Source: Verrucomicrobiaceae bacterium | GTDB lineage: Bacteria; Verrucomicrobiota; Verrucomicrobiia; Verrucomicrobiales; Verrucomicrobiaceae | NCBI GenBank assembly: GCA_024232965.1 | Contig: JACKQF010000002.1 | Coordinates: 310,001-374,000, forward strand | Reading direction: 5' to 3' | DNA: 64,000 bases | In this document: piece after piece, positions 1-9,796 of the stretch | Layout of the letters: each line of letters starts with the position of its first letter | Numbering within the stretch: the first letter of the stretch is position 1 | Position numbers and translations under genes: made by a program | Notes under the pieces: generated by a model | What the model saw: the letters and a program-made list of their open reading frames with translations, nothing else | Told to the model about the DNA's origin: nothing | The model's database searches: none

Positions 1-290
1 CAGTTCGGAAAAAGGGTAAGCTCCCGTGGAAAACGCGCGGCATCGACTACGCGCTGGAGTACGGCACCAATCACGTCGAAATCCACGAAGACGCCATCGC
101 CCCAGGGGAGACAGTCCTGCTAGCGGACGACCTCCTCGCCACTGGCGGCACCGCCGCTGCGGCGCTGCACCTCATCCAGGGTCTGGGCGGCAAAGTCCTC
201 GGTTCCGTCTTTTTCGTCGAATTGGCCTTTCTTAACGGTCGCGACCGACTCAGCGACACAGGCCCCATCCATTCCCTGATCACCTACTGA
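1..290 (+). CDS. apt: adenine phosphoribosyltransferase, C-terminal part
   Basis: This is the 3' end of a gene whose start lies before the window; the frame is open from base 3 and stops with TGA at 288-290. The 95 visible residues contain the adenine phosphoribosyltransferase signature: a KLPW-KTRGIDYALEYGT stretch followed by the PRPP-binding loop VLLADDLLATGGTAAA. The family makes AMP from adenine and PRPP in the cytoplasm (purine salvage). The C-terminal ELAFLNGRDRL block also fits Apt. It ends 6 bases before glnD, so the two may be co-transcribed. The assignment to Apt rather than another PRTase rests on the YALEYGT and ELxxLxGRxxL segments. Confidence 0.93.
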   Translation, partial: VRKKGKLPWKTRGIDYALEYGTNHVEIHEDAIAPGETVLLADDLLATGGTAAAALHLIQGLGGKVLGSVFFVELAFLNGRDRLSDTGPIHSLITY

Positions 291-296
291 TACCGC

Positions 297-3083
297 ATGA
301 CGGAAAGGGAATACCAGCGCAGCCTACAGCGCCTCATCCAGAAAACCTTTGGCACCAGCGAAGACAAGCCGCGATCCCGCAGCGAGATGCTGCGCCTTTC
401 CAAGCAGTTCCTCCGACTCAAAGACACCCGCATCCGCATGCGCCACCGCGCTGGCGCGGAGGGAGTCGAAATCTGCCGGATGCGCTCCGACGTCATTGAT
501 GCCCTCGTCCGCGTGCTGTGGGCCTACTCCGTTTCCAACGTTTCGGATGTAAAGCTGCGTGAAAAACTAGTCGTCTCCGTCTGCGCCCACGGTGGCTATG
601 GACGGCGCGTTATGAGCCCCGGCAGCGACCTGGACCTGACCTTCGTCTTTCCTGGCAACGCCGCCAGTATCGGGCCGTCAGAGGCTACTCTGATCAGCGA
701 GTTCCTGATGTTCTTTTGGGACCTGAAGCTCAAGGTCGGACACGGTGCGCGCTCCGTGGGCGAAAGCCTTCGGCTGGCCAGCACGGATGTGGAAACGTGC
801 ACCGCCTTCATGGAACTGCGCTTCCTGGCGGGCGACTCCGCCCCTTTCGAGGAGCTCGTCCAGCGCTTCGACAAGGAGTGCATCAAGGGTAAGGAAGAAG
901 CCCTGCTCAAACAGCGCCAAGAAGACCTGAATGCCCGCCACGCCAAGTACGGCAATACCCCTTTCGTCCAGGAACCGAACGTCAAATTCGGCAATGGCGG
1001 CATGCGCGATTATCAAAGCCTGAGCTGGATGTGCCGGGTCCGTCTTGGCACCACCAATCCCAAGGTGCTGCTAGATCGCGGCTACATCTCCCGCCAGGGC
1101 TGGAATGAACTGCAGCGCGCCTACAACTTCATCCTCCGCGTCCGCAACGAGATGCACTACACGGAGCGCCGCCCTGAGGAGAGCCTAACGCTGCGCCTGC
1201 AAGGCCAAGTCGCCACCCACCTTGGCTACCGCCAAAAGCGCATCCTTCAGCGCATCGAGGTCTTCATGCGGGACTACTACACCGCCGCACGCGATATTCT
1301 GCAGCGTTCCAGCGAGATGATGGACCGCTTCCATCTTCAGTCGCTGGACCAAAAGAAGCCCAATCCCCTCAACTTCATGGCGCGCCGCAAGGTCGCCAAA
1401 ACAGAGAAGTTTGATGGTTTCTTCAGCCGCAACGAACGCATCTTCCCAGAGGATCTGAAGATCTTCCAGGAAGACCCGCATCGCATGATGCGCCTCTTCA
1501 ATCACACCCAGCAGCGCCACCTGCGGCTCAGCCCAGAGCTCTTCCAACTCGTGCAGGCGAACTTCCGACTCGTCACCGCCCCCTTCCGTTACAACAAGAC
1601 TGTGCGCGAGACTTTTGAGGGACTTCTCAATCGCAAAGGAGATGTCGCACGAGTACTGCGCCAAATGCATCGCGTGGGTTTTCTCGGCAAATACATCCCC
1701 GAATTCGGCGCGTTGACCTGTCTGGTACAGCACGAGTTTTTCCATCACTACACTGCCGACGAACACACGCTGCGCACCATTGATAGCCTGGACGAGCTCA
1801 GCGGTGCTCAGGCAAAAGGACGCGAGTTTTATCAGTCGCTCTTCCGGGAGATGCAGCAGCCCGCGATCCTCTACCTCGCACTCCTGATGCATGATGCCGG
1901 ACGTGCTGCTAACAAGCGGACGCACTCCGACGAGAGTGTCACACTGGCAGACGCAGTCGCCCGCCGGATGCAGATCAAGGGAGAGCGTCGGCAACTTCTG
2001 CTCTTCCTCGTTGATAATCACCTGCTGATGTATCGCACGGCCACCACCATGAATTTGGAGGAGCCCCAAGTGATCGAAGAATTCGCCCAGATCATCCGCA
2101 CCAAGGACAATCTCGATGCCCTCATGCTGCTGACCTATGCCGATTCACGCGGCACCAGTGACAAGAGCTGGAGCGGCTACAAAGAGTCATCCGTCCGGCA
2201 GCTCTATCACCTCACGCGCGAATATCTCAACGCGCCTGCTGACTTCATGACGCGGGCCAGCGTCGATCTGGATGCAGTGCGCAAAGCTCTCAGCGAACAG
2301 ATGAGCGCCTCTTACGCAGACGAAATCGAGGCACATGTCAGCCACATGCCAAAGGCTTACTTCAATTTCCGGTCCACCGACTCCATCGTGGCTCACATCC
2401 GCCAGTTCCGAGAATTCTTCCGCCAATTGGTCAATGAAGAAGCCGCCGCCGGACTCATGCCCGTCATGCACTGGGAAGACCACCCAGAGCAGAGCCATTC
2501 CGAGCTCACCGTCGCCTGTTGGGATCGTCGGCTCCTGCTGGCTCGCATCTCCGGCGCGCTGGCAGCAGAAAACATCAACATCCTCAGTGCTGACCTTTAT
2601 CAGCGTTCCGATGATCTCGTGCTGGACGTCTTTCACGTTTGCACCACGAACTTCACCGCAGTCACCGCCAAGGCCACAAGGCAGCGCGTTGAAAAAGCAG
2701 TGCGCGAGGCCTTCCTGAAGCAGACCTTTGACTTCAGCGAAGCCATCGCCGGCCGTCGCAAGGTGCAAAAAGGCCTCGATGAGATGCTAGCGGAAGTCCC
2801 ACAACGTGCGTTTCTCAATAACCACATCTCCCCGGTGCATACGGTTCTGGAACTCCAGGCCGTTGACCGTCTCGGACTACTTTACGATGTCTTGATGGCC
2901 ATCGGCCAGCTTGGTCACAGCGTCAGCCATGCCCGCATCAACACAGAAAAAGGCGTCGCCCTCGATAGCATCTACATTCGCAATAGCAGGGGTTTGAAGC
3001 TCGAACGCCCCGCCGAACTCGCCGCCCTGCAACAACAACTCGACCGCGTCATTTTCAACGCCCCGGCAGCCGCCGCCTCATGA
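297..3083 (+). CDS. glnD: [protein-PII] uridylyltransferase / uridylyl-removing enzyme
   Basis: Bifunctional nitrogen sensor that uridylylates PII proteins when nitrogen is scarce and removes UMP when glutamine is high. The 928 residues are in the family range. Order of domains: nucleotidyltransferase around residues 95-130 (GGYGRR...PGSDLDL, with both metal-binding Asp kept), GlnD-type helical linker, HD domain around 525-560 (LMHDAGR and a following HSDES), then two ACT domains near 730-800 and 845-915 that sense glutamine. In the nucleotidyltransferase motif the usual GRGEL is GRRVM, but the GSD and DLD residues are intact. The ATG at 297 is 6 bases after apt. The stop overlaps the next ATG (ATGA), so the efflux adaptor is probably translationally coupled. 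Confidence 0.95.
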   Translation: MTEREYQRSLQRLIQKTFGTSEDKPRSRSEMLRLSKQFLRLKDTRIRMRHRAGAEGVEICRMRSDVIDALVRVLWAYSVSNVSDVKLREKLVVSVCAHGGYGRRVMSPGSDLDLTFVFPGNAASIGPSEATLISEFLMFFWDLKLKVGHGARSVGESLRLASTDVETCTAFMELRFLAGDSAPFEELVQRFDKECIKGKEEALLKQRQEDLNARHAKYGNTPFVQEPNVKFGNGGMRDYQSLSWMCRVRLGTTNPKVLLDRGYISRQGWNELQRAYNFILRVRNEMHYTERRPEESLTLRLQGQVATHLGYRQKRILQRIEVFMRDYYTAARDILQRSSEMMDRFHLQSLDQKKPNPLNFMARRKVAKTEKFDGFFSRNERIFPEDLKIFQEDPHRMMRLFNHTQQRHLRLSPELFQLVQANFRLVTAPFRYNKTVRETFEGLLNRKGDVARVLRQMHRVGFLGKYIPEFGALTCLVQHEFFHHYTADEHTLRTIDSLDELSGAQAKGREFYQSLFREMQQPAILYLALLMHDAGRAANKRTHSDESVTLADAVARRMQIKGERRQLLLFLVDNHLLMYRTATTMNLEEPQVIEEFAQIIRTKDNLDALMLLTYADSRGTSDKSWSGYKESSVRQLYHLTREYLNAPADFMTRASVDLDAVRKALSEQMSASYADEIEAHVSHMPKAYFNFRSTDSIVAHIRQFREFFRQLVNEEAAAGLMPVMHWEDHPEQSHSELTVACWDRRLLLARISGALAAENINILSADLYQRSDDLVLDVFHVCTTNFTAVTAKATRQRVEKAVREAFLKQTFDFSEAIAGRRKVQKGLDEMLAEVPQRAFLNNHISPVHTVLELQAVDRLGLLYDVLMAIGQLGHSVSHARINTEKGVALDSIYIRNSRGLKLERPAELAALQQQLDRVIFNAPAAAAS

Positions 3084-4159
3084 AGCATCTCCTGCTACTC
3101 CCCATCATCGCCCTCGCCGCCTGTCACCAGGCCCCGGAGCCAAGCACCAAACCGTCCACCGCAACCGCTACACCCGCAGTGCCCATCAAAGGGGCCAGCG
3201 TCCAGGTCACAGAAAAAAACATGCCGCGCTACCTGCGCGTGACCGGTCAGTTGATCGGAAAAAATGACGCCGTCATCGCTGCTGATGCCATGGGCAAAGT
3301 CATTGAGGCCCCTGTCGAACGCGGCACCATCGTGAAAGCTGGAGACACACTCGTAAAGTTAGACGAACGCCAGGCAAAGCTCGCGCTCGCAGAAGCTGTC
3401 GCCTCACTGGAGCTAGCCAAAGCACAGCTCCTCCTCTCCAAAAACGAGCAGCAACGCAACGCCCCTCTCGCTGAAAAGCGCGCCATTGCAGACGCAGACT
3501 TTCAGCGCCTCGTCACCGATACCACCGCTCGCGAAGCCCAAGTGGCGGCCGCAGAAGCACGCCGGGACATGGTCCAAAAAACACTGACAGATTGCAGCAT
3601 CCTCGCCCCCTTTGCTGGCGTCGTCGCAGAGCGCATGGTGGAGCCCGGAGAGTACGTCAGGTCAGATTCACCCGTGGCCCGCGTCGTGGATCTCGCCTCA
3701 CTGCGGCTCGTTTTGAATGTGCCTGAAACCGAAGTCGGCCTATTGGCTACCGATCAAACCGTGGAGTTCAACACCCCCGCGTTTCCAGATCGCGATTTCA
3801 AAGGAACCCTCAAATTCCTCGGCGCTGCCATGCGCGAAGCCTCCCGAGATCTTGTCGTCGAAGCCGCCGTCGACAATATGGACGGCAGCCTAAAGCCCGG
3901 CTTCTTCTGCGATGCACGGATTCTTTTGAGCGAGGTCAAAGCCGCTGTCGTGCCTATCGATGCCCTGCGTGTTGAAGGCTCGCGCCGCAAAGTGTTTGTC
4001 ATCGAAAAGAGCGGTCACCTCTTGGAACGCCTCGTCGAAGTGGGCGAGACGCGCGACGGCTTCATCGAGATCCGTCGCGGCCTCACACCTGGTGAAAGCG
4101 TCCTGCTCAAGCCCGGCGCAGACGCCCTCGATGGCGCGCCGTTCCAACCCGCCTCCTAA
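3080..4159 (+). CDS. RND efflux periplasmic adaptor (membrane fusion) lipoprotein
   Basis: Adaptor joining an inner-membrane RND pump to its outer-membrane channel. The N-terminus is a lipoprotein signal with lipobox LAAC (Cys at about residue 15), so the mature protein should be lipid-anchored in the periplasm. After a Thr/Pro-rich linker come the features of HlyD/AcrA-type proteins: a first half-lipoyl (AADAMGKVIEAPVERGTIVKAGD), a helical hairpin rich in Ala/Glu/Lys (about 95-165), a second half-lipoyl (DCSILAPFAGVVAERMVEPGEYV), and beta-barrel and membrane-proximal domains. It has 359 residues, normal for the family. It overlaps glnD by 4 bases and sits 12 bases before the pump gene. The substrate cannot be read from the sequence. 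Confidence 0.93.
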   Translation: MKHLLLLPIIALAACHQAPEPSTKPSTATATPAVPIKGASVQVTEKNMPRYLRVTGQLIGKNDAVIAADAMGKVIEAPVERGTIVKAGDTLVKLDERQAKLALAEAVASLELAKAQLLLSKNEQQRNAPLAEKRAIADADFQRLVTDTTAREAQVAAAEARRDMVQKTLTDCSILAPFAGVVAERMVEPGEYVRSDSPVARVVDLASLRLVLNVPETEVGLLATDQTVEFNTPAFPDRDFKGTLKFLGAAMREASRDLVVEAAVDNMDGSLKPGFFCDARILLSEVKAAVVPIDALRVEGSRRKVFVIEKSGHLLERLVEVGETRDGFIEIRRGLTPGESVLLKPGADALDGAPFQPAS

Positions 4160-4171
4160 CTTTCTTTCCCT

Positions 4172-7100
4172 ATGCAGTGGCTCGCCGCCGTTTCCGTCAG
4201 GCGCCCCGTTCTCGCCAGCGTCATCATCCTCGTCTTTGTCGTCGTGGGTGTGCTGGGCTATACCCGACTGCCGGTGGATCGCTTTCCCAAGATCGACTTC
4301 CCCACCGTCGCGGTACTCTCCCGACTCGACGGTGCGACCCCCAAAGAAGTCGAAACCGAGATCACCGATAAGATCGAAGAAGCCGTCAATACCATCAGCG
4401 GCATTGATGAATTGCGTTCCGTCTCCAGCGAAGGCATCTCGCAGGTGCTCATCACCTTTGTTCTGGAAAAGAACATCGACGTCGCAGCCCAGGAAGTCCG
4501 TGATCGCGTCGCCCGCATCATCACCGAACTTCCCGAAGACGTCGATACGCCCATCATCGAGAAGCTGGACCCAGACGCAGCGCCCATCTTGAATCTGGCC
4601 CTCGTCGCCAATAAACCCACGCGCGAGATCACCGAATTCGCAGACAAAATTCTGCGCCGCCAACTGGAGAGCGTCCCTGGTGTCGGACAGATCACCCTGC
4701 TCGGCGGTCGCCTGCGCCAGATCAATGTCTGGTTGGATCCGGTGCGCCTGCGTTCCTTTGGCCTTACTGCCCCAGATGTCCAGCGCGCCCTGCGCGCCCA
4801 GAACGTTCAGATCCCCGCAGGCACCATCAAAAACGCCACCAGCGAGTCCGGCTTTCGCGTCTTGGGCAAGGCACCCTCCGTCGAAGAAATCGGTGCACTC
4901 ATCGTCCGCGAAGCCGCCGGCGGCCTCGTCCGCGTTCGTGACATCGCCCGCATCGAAGATGGAGCAGAAGAGCAAAAAACCGTCGCCCGCAACAACGGCG
5001 TTCCTTCCGTAGTGCTCTCGTTACGCAAACAAAGCGGAACCAATACGGTAGCCGTCGTCGATGCCGTGACAGCGAGACTTGAAGACGTGAAAAAGATGCT
5101 ACCCGCAGGCTTCGACGTCACCATCGTGCGAGACAACTCCAAGGTCATCCGCACCAGCGTGGATGCCGTGAAGGAGCACCTAGTACTCGGCGCACTCTTT
5201 GCCGCCGCCGTCGTGTTGATCTTCTTGGGCAACTCCCGCGCAACGATCATCTCCGCACTCGCCATCCCCACCTCCATCCTGGCCGCCTTCGGCGTCATGT
5301 GGGCGCAGGGACTCACGCTGAACGTCATCAGCCTCGTCGCCCTGGCACTGGCTGTCGGGATCGTGATCGATGATGCCATCATCGTGGTGGAAAACATCTT
5401 CCGGCACATGGAGGAAAAAAAGATGGACTCCTTCACGGCTTCCATTGAGGGCACCAAAGAAATCGGCATGGCCGTGATGGCCACCACTCTCTCCTTGTTG
5501 GCAGTCTTCGTGCCCGTGGCATTTCTCAGCGGTATCGTGGGTATGTTTCTGCGCAGCTTTGGTTTAACCATGGCCTTCGCCATCGCCGTCTCGCTCTTGG
5601 TCAGCTTCACCCTCACGCCATCGCTCGCAGCACGCATGTTCCGCAAAGGACACGCCACTCGGTTTGATGCCTGGCTAGAGCACCTGGTCAACATCTTCTA
5701 CCGACCCGTGGAGGCCGTTTACATGGCGCTATTGCGCTTTTCGATGCGCCACCGCTGGCTCGTCGTATTGGCCTGCCTCGGCATCCTGGGTTCCTTGCCC
5801 ACCTTGATGGGCATCGTACAAAAGAGCTTCCTCCCACCCGTGGAAGAAGCGGAATTTGTCGTCAACATCCGCACACCCGAAGGCACCACCTTGGCATCCA
5901 CAGAACTGATGACGGAACGCTTTGCGCGGGAGATCCGTAAGCTCCCGGGCGTCGATGGCACGCTACTGACAATCGGCGACAATGATCAACGCACGCCAAA
6001 CCTAGCTGGCATCTTTGTGCGATTAAATGATCCGGCTCTACGCGATGACCAACAAACAATGATGGACACCGTGCGTCGCGAGATCGTCCCCAAGTTCCCC
6101 AAAGAGTGGCGCATCGCCGTGCTGGCCGTACCGCCTTTCAATACCGGCATGTCCAGCGCCTCGGTCCAGTACTTCATCGCTGGCCCCGACTTGGAAGTCC
6201 TCAATCGCGCGACCCAGAGCGTCCTCGCCGACCTCAAAGATCTACCCGGTGTCCGCGATCTTGACTCCACCATGATTCCCGGAAAGCCCGAGATCATCGG
6301 CACCGTGGATCGCAACAAGGCCGGGCAGATGGGGGCCAGCATGGCCGACATCACTGGTACACTGCGACTTCTCGTGGGCGGCATGGATGTCTCCACTTAT
6401 GAAGAAGGCGGGGAGCAATACGACATTCACCTCCAAGCCGCCGAACCCTATCGCAATAGCCGCGAGGTGCTCAATCTCCTCACCGTGCCCTCCACTCGGG
6501 CCGGTCCGGTGCCAGTCGCCAACTTGTTGACCTTGGAAAACAGCGACAGCCCCGCTCAAATCAATCGCCTCAATCGTCGCCGTCAGGTCACCATCACCGC
6601 GAACAACGCACCTGGCGTTGGAGAGACCACCATCCTCGAAGGCATCGAGGCCGCCGTAAAGAAGCAGGGGCTCACTAGTGACTACCAGAGCGGCAGCGCG
6701 GGACGCTCCAAAGAAATGAAAAAGGCAGGCATCGCCTTCATGGTGGCCTTTTTCATGGCTTTCATCTTCATGTATCTCATCCTCGCCGCACAGTTTGAGA
6801 GCTGGATTCACCCGTTCACCATCCTGCTAGCACTGCCGCTCACCCTACCGTTTGCCATCCTCTCCCTGATCCTTTTTGACCAGTCTGTGAACATCTTCTC
6901 GATGCTGGGCATCCTCGTGCTCTTCGGCATGGTGAAGAAAAATGGAATCCTTCAGATCGATCACACCAATCAACTGCGTGCGTCAGGCATGAATCGCCTC
7001 GACGCCATTCTCCAAGCAAACCGCGAACGTTTGCGACCGATCCTCATGACCACGCTGGCGTTCGTTGCGGGCATGGTGCCGATGATGATGGCCAAAGGTG

Positions 7101-7282
7101 TCGGTGCCGCCTACAACAACGCCACCGCAGGCGTCATCCTGGGTGGTCAGAGTCTCTCCCTGCTCCTGACCCTTTTGGCGACTCCCGTCATCTACTCGCT
7201 CTTTGACGACGTCATTCAGTTCCCTGCCCGTCGTCGAGAGAAGCGCGCCGCCAAAGCCGCAGCCAAAGCTTCCGCAAGCTGA
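4172..7282 (+). CDS. RND efflux pump, HAE1/AcrB-like inner-membrane permease
   Basis: Proton-driven RND transporter of 1036 residues, the usual size for AcrB/MexB relatives. Twelve membrane segments fall in the typical 1+6+5 pattern: TM1 near residues 12-30, a large periplasmic loop, TM2-7 near 335-560, a second large loop, and TM8-12 near 850-1020. The TM4 segment has the conserved ALALAVGIVIDDAIIVVENI with the Asp pair used for proton relay. The C-terminal half has the matching VLFGMVKKNGILQIDHTN block. It lies between the adaptor and the outer-membrane factor, completing a tripartite system. The drug or metabolite exported is unknown. The ATG at 4172 agrees with the family N-terminus. Confidence 0.95.
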   Translation: MQWLAAVSVRRPVLASVIILVFVVVGVLGYTRLPVDRFPKIDFPTVAVLSRLDGATPKEVETEITDKIEEAVNTISGIDELRSVSSEGISQVLITFVLEKNIDVAAQEVRDRVARIITELPEDVDTPIIEKLDPDAAPILNLALVANKPTREITEFADKILRRQLESVPGVGQITLLGGRLRQINVWLDPVRLRSFGLTAPDVQRALRAQNVQIPAGTIKNATSESGFRVLGKAPSVEEIGALIVREAAGGLVRVRDIARIEDGAEEQKTVARNNGVPSVVLSLRKQSGTNTVAVVDAVTARLEDVKKMLPAGFDVTIVRDNSKVIRTSVDAVKEHLVLGALFAAAVVLIFLGNSRATIISALAIPTSILAAFGVMWAQGLTLNVISLVALALAVGIVIDDAIIVVENIFRHMEEKKMDSFTASIEGTKEIGMAVMATTLSLLAVFVPVAFLSGIVGMFLRSFGLTMAFAIAVSLLVSFTLTPSLAARMFRKGHATRFDAWLEHLVNIFYRPVEAVYMALLRFSMRHRWLVVLACLGILGSLPTLMGIVQKSFLPPVEEAEFVVNIRTPEGTTLASTELMTERFAREIRKLPGVDGTLLTIGDNDQRTPNLAGIFVRLNDPALRDDQQTMMDTVRREIVPKFPKEWRIAVLAVPPFNTGMSSASVQYFIAGPDLEVLNRATQSVLADLKDLPGVRDLDSTMIPGKPEIIGTVDRNKAGQMGASMADITGTLRLLVGGMDVSTYEEGGEQYDIHLQAAEPYRNSREVLNLLTVPSTRAGPVPVANLLTLENSDSPAQINRLNRRRQVTITANNAPGVGETTILEGIEAAVKKQGLTSDYQSGSAGRSKEMKKAGIAFMVAFFMAFIFMYLILAAQFESWIHPFTILLALPLTLPFAILSLILFDQSVNIFSMLGILVLFGMVKKNGILQIDHTNQLRASGMNRLDAILQANRERLRPILMTTLAFVAGMVPMMMAKGVGAAYNNATAGVILGGQSLSLLLTLLATPVIYSLFDDVIQFPARRREKRAAKAAAKASAS

Positions 7283-7287
7283 TCGCC

Positions 7288-8685
7288 ATGCATCGAATCA
7301 TCCTTACATTCATCGCCAGTCTCGCCATCGCCGCGTGCACGGTCGGTCCCGACTACAAGAAGCCGGACACCACCGAGATCACACCCGCAAAGTGGCGCTG
7401 GCAAACCGCCACACCCAGCGATGCACAGCCGCGCGGGGAATGGTGGAAGGCCTTCCATGACTCCGAGCTCAGCCGCCTGGAAAACCTCGCCGTCAGCTCC
7501 AGCCCATCTCTTGTCGCTGCCGTCGCCCGCGTCGATCAAGCCCGCGCTGCCGCACGCATCAGCACCTCCGGTTGGCTGCCAGACATCCGACTCAAGGGCG
7601 CTGTCGAGCGCGAGCAAACCTCCGGAAATCTCCCCACCCCCGTGCCGGTGAACATTCCGCCCGCACGCATCAACAGCTTCAATACCCTGTTTGATCTCAG
7701 CTATGAGATCGATTTCTGGGGAAAGGTGCGACGCGAGGTCGAATCCGCCCGCGCTACTGCCGCTGCCGCAGAGGCCAGTTACCACAGCGCACTGCTGACG
7801 CTCACTGGCGATGTCGCGGCGCAATACTTCATGCTACGCTCCTTTGATGCAGAGCTCTCCGCCCTGCGTCGCACCATCGATCTGCGGGAAAAATGGCAGA
7901 CGCTGCTCGATGAAAAATTCAAAGCAGGCACCATCCCTGAAACCGATCTCGCACGCGCCCAAACAGAGGTCGCGATGGCCAAAGCAGATCTCGCCGAAGC
8001 CAAACGCCAGCGCCAAGAAGCCAGCGATGCACTCGCCCTACTCTGCGGTCAACCTGCCAGTGCCTTCAGCATTTCAGAGCGTCCCATCACCGTCAAGGGA
8101 CCACCCGTAATCCCCGCAGGAGTGCCTGCTGGGGTCCTCGAACGTCGGCCCGACATCGCCGCAGCAGAGCGCATCGTGGCTGCGCGCAATGCGGATTTGG
8201 GAGTCGCCAAAGCCGCCTACTTTCCCACAGTGAGACTCACCGGCACGGGCGGCTATCTGAGCAAGGACGTGGACAGCCTCTTGACCGCCGATAGCAAGGT
8301 CTGGAGCATCGGCCCCAGCATCAACGTTCCGGTTTCTGGCTGGGCGGTGATCAAGTTCAACGTCAAGCGCGTCACCGCAGCACGCGAAGAAGCGATCGCC
8401 AACTACCGACAGGCCATCCTCGCCGCCATCAATGATGTCGAAACCAGCCTCACCCAGATCCGCCACCGCGCAGAGCAGGCCAAGGCTGTCGGCGATGCTC
8501 TAACCGCAGCCACCAAGGCGACCGATCTCATCCGCGCAAGCTATGAGCGTGGCTCGATCAGCTACCTGGAACTTCTCGACGCAGAGCGCACACGCCTACA
8601 GGCGGAACTCCAGACCGCACGAATCGCTGCTCAGCGCCAAATCTCCACCGTCCGCCTCATCAAGGCCATTGGTGGCGCTTGGTGA
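7288..8685 (+). CDS. outer-membrane efflux lipoprotein, NodT/OprM (TolC) family
   Basis: Outer-membrane channel of the tripartite efflux system. The N-terminus is a lipoprotein signal ending in AIAAC followed by TVGPDYKKPD, the hallmark of OprM/NodT proteins. Two TolC/OEP repeats of about 190 residues follow: helical hairpin halves with YEIDFWGKVRREVESA around residue 140, LERRPDIAAAERIVAARNADLGVA near 285, and LELLDAERTRLQAELQ near the end. The 465-residue length fits. It begins 5 bases after the pump gene, so the three efflux genes form one operon behind glnD. Confidence 0.94.
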   Translation: MHRIILTFIASLAIAACTVGPDYKKPDTTEITPAKWRWQTATPSDAQPRGEWWKAFHDSELSRLENLAVSSSPSLVAAVARVDQARAAARISTSGWLPDIRLKGAVEREQTSGNLPTPVPVNIPPARINSFNTLFDLSYEIDFWGKVRREVESARATAAAAEASYHSALLTLTGDVAAQYFMLRSFDAELSALRRTIDLREKWQTLLDEKFKAGTIPETDLARAQTEVAMAKADLAEAKRQRQEASDALALLCGQPASAFSISERPITVKGPPVIPAGVPAGVLERRPDIAAAERIVAARNADLGVAKAAYFPTVRLTGTGGYLSKDVDSLLTADSKVWSIGPSINVPVSGWAVIKFNVKRVTAAREEAIANYRQAILAAINDVETSLTQIRHRAEQAKAVGDALTAATKATDLIRASYERGSISYLELLDAERTRLQAELQTARIAAQRQISTVRLIKAIGGAW

Positions 8686-8687
8686 GG

Positions 8688-9533
8688 TCACGACTTCATC
8701 GCTCCAAAGATCACGTAACGCATCGCGCCCACGCGATACGCTAGCCACAAACGCAGCATCGTGACGCCAAAGATTCGATTGTCATGCTTTGAATCCAGAA
8801 GAAAGCGCAAGTATCCCGGCCGACGCAGAACCCCGATCATGAATCGCCACACACAGATCGGCCAGGTCCGCTCCACTTGCTGGGATACATCGTCTGCTTC
8901 CGTCACCACAAAGCCCGCCTGCTGTATCCATTGCCGATAATCCGTCTCCGTGCCGAGCCCGGGCATCCTGCCCTCACGACAAATCGGCTCAATGAGATAC
9001 CGTTGCTGCCACGGCTTCAATGTTTCATTGGCCAACCAAGCACAGATCACCATGCGCCCCCCGGGTTTCAAAACTCGCGCAGCCTGATCAAACACACGCA
9101 CCTTATCCGCCATGTGCTCGGTGCTCTCGATGGCGATCAAGGCATCAAACGATGCATCAGGAAGTGTATTCTCCTGCCAGTCCTGCACCCGAAATTCCGC
9201 AGGGAGATCCGCCGGAGTCGCCGCCTCCGCGTATCGATGCTGTGCCGGTGAAATCGTCAACCCCGTCACCCTAACCTGCTGCTCTAGAGCGATGATCCGA
9301 GATGTGTGCCCATAGCCACAGCCTACATCGCAAAGCGCCCTGCCTGGGACCAAATGAGTTTTTGAGACGACAGCATCCAAAAGATTTCGAGTCGCCTCGT
9401 CACTCGTCTCCGCCCCAGAAATCCACAAACCATGATGGACATGATCTCCCCAGATCTCCCGGTAAAAGCGATCCAATTGATCATAATGCACAGCCACCTC
9501 ATCAGGGCTCGCAGGCTTGGAAGATTCGATCAT
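8688..9533 (-). CDS. SAM-dependent class I methyltransferase, tocopherol methyltransferase-like
   Basis: Cytosolic methyltransferase of 281 residues from the ATG at 9533. The open frame continues 24 codons upstream, but that part is basic and lacks family similarity. Motif I is ALCDVGCGYGHTS, the SAM-binding glycine loop; post-motifs FDALIAIESTEHM and LKPGGRMVICAW are also clear. The N-terminal HYDQLDRFYREIWGDHVHHG is typical of the gamma-tocopherol/sarcosine-dimethylglycine type of methyltransferase. The substrate may therefore be a quinol or similar small molecule, but this is only family similarity. It is convergent with the efflux operon, with stops 2 bases apart. Confidence 0.82.
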   Translation of the reverse strand: MIESSKPASPDEVAVHYDQLDRFYREIWGDHVHHGLWISGAETSDEATRNLLDAVVSKTHLVPGRALCDVGCGYGHTSRIIALEQQVRVTGLTISPAQHRYAEAATPADLPAEFRVQDWQENTLPDASFDALIAIESTEHMADKVRVFDQAARVLKPGGRMVICAWLANETLKPWQQRYLIEPICREGRMPGLGTETDYRQWIQQAGFVVTEADDVSQQVERTWPICVWRFMIGVLRRPGYLRFLLDSKHDNRIFGVTMLRLWLAYRVGAMRYVIFGAMKS

Positions 9534-9796
9534 AGCACACCCAAGACAGCACAAGATCCGCCTAATAGACAGAGAAATCACCCACGACGCAAAGTCGCGT
9601 GCCATCGCGCTTTAGCACGTCCAAGCCCGGCTGGCCAAACCCGCGCACACGCTGCGCTAATGCCCCAAATTCCCTCACGCAATTGTCCGTGCCACGAGCT
9701 AAAGCCTCGGCTACGCCCACGCTCCTGCCGCCATAGCGGATCGCCCGACGCAATTAACGGTTGCCAAAAACTGGCTGGCTGTTGTGTAATCGCCCG

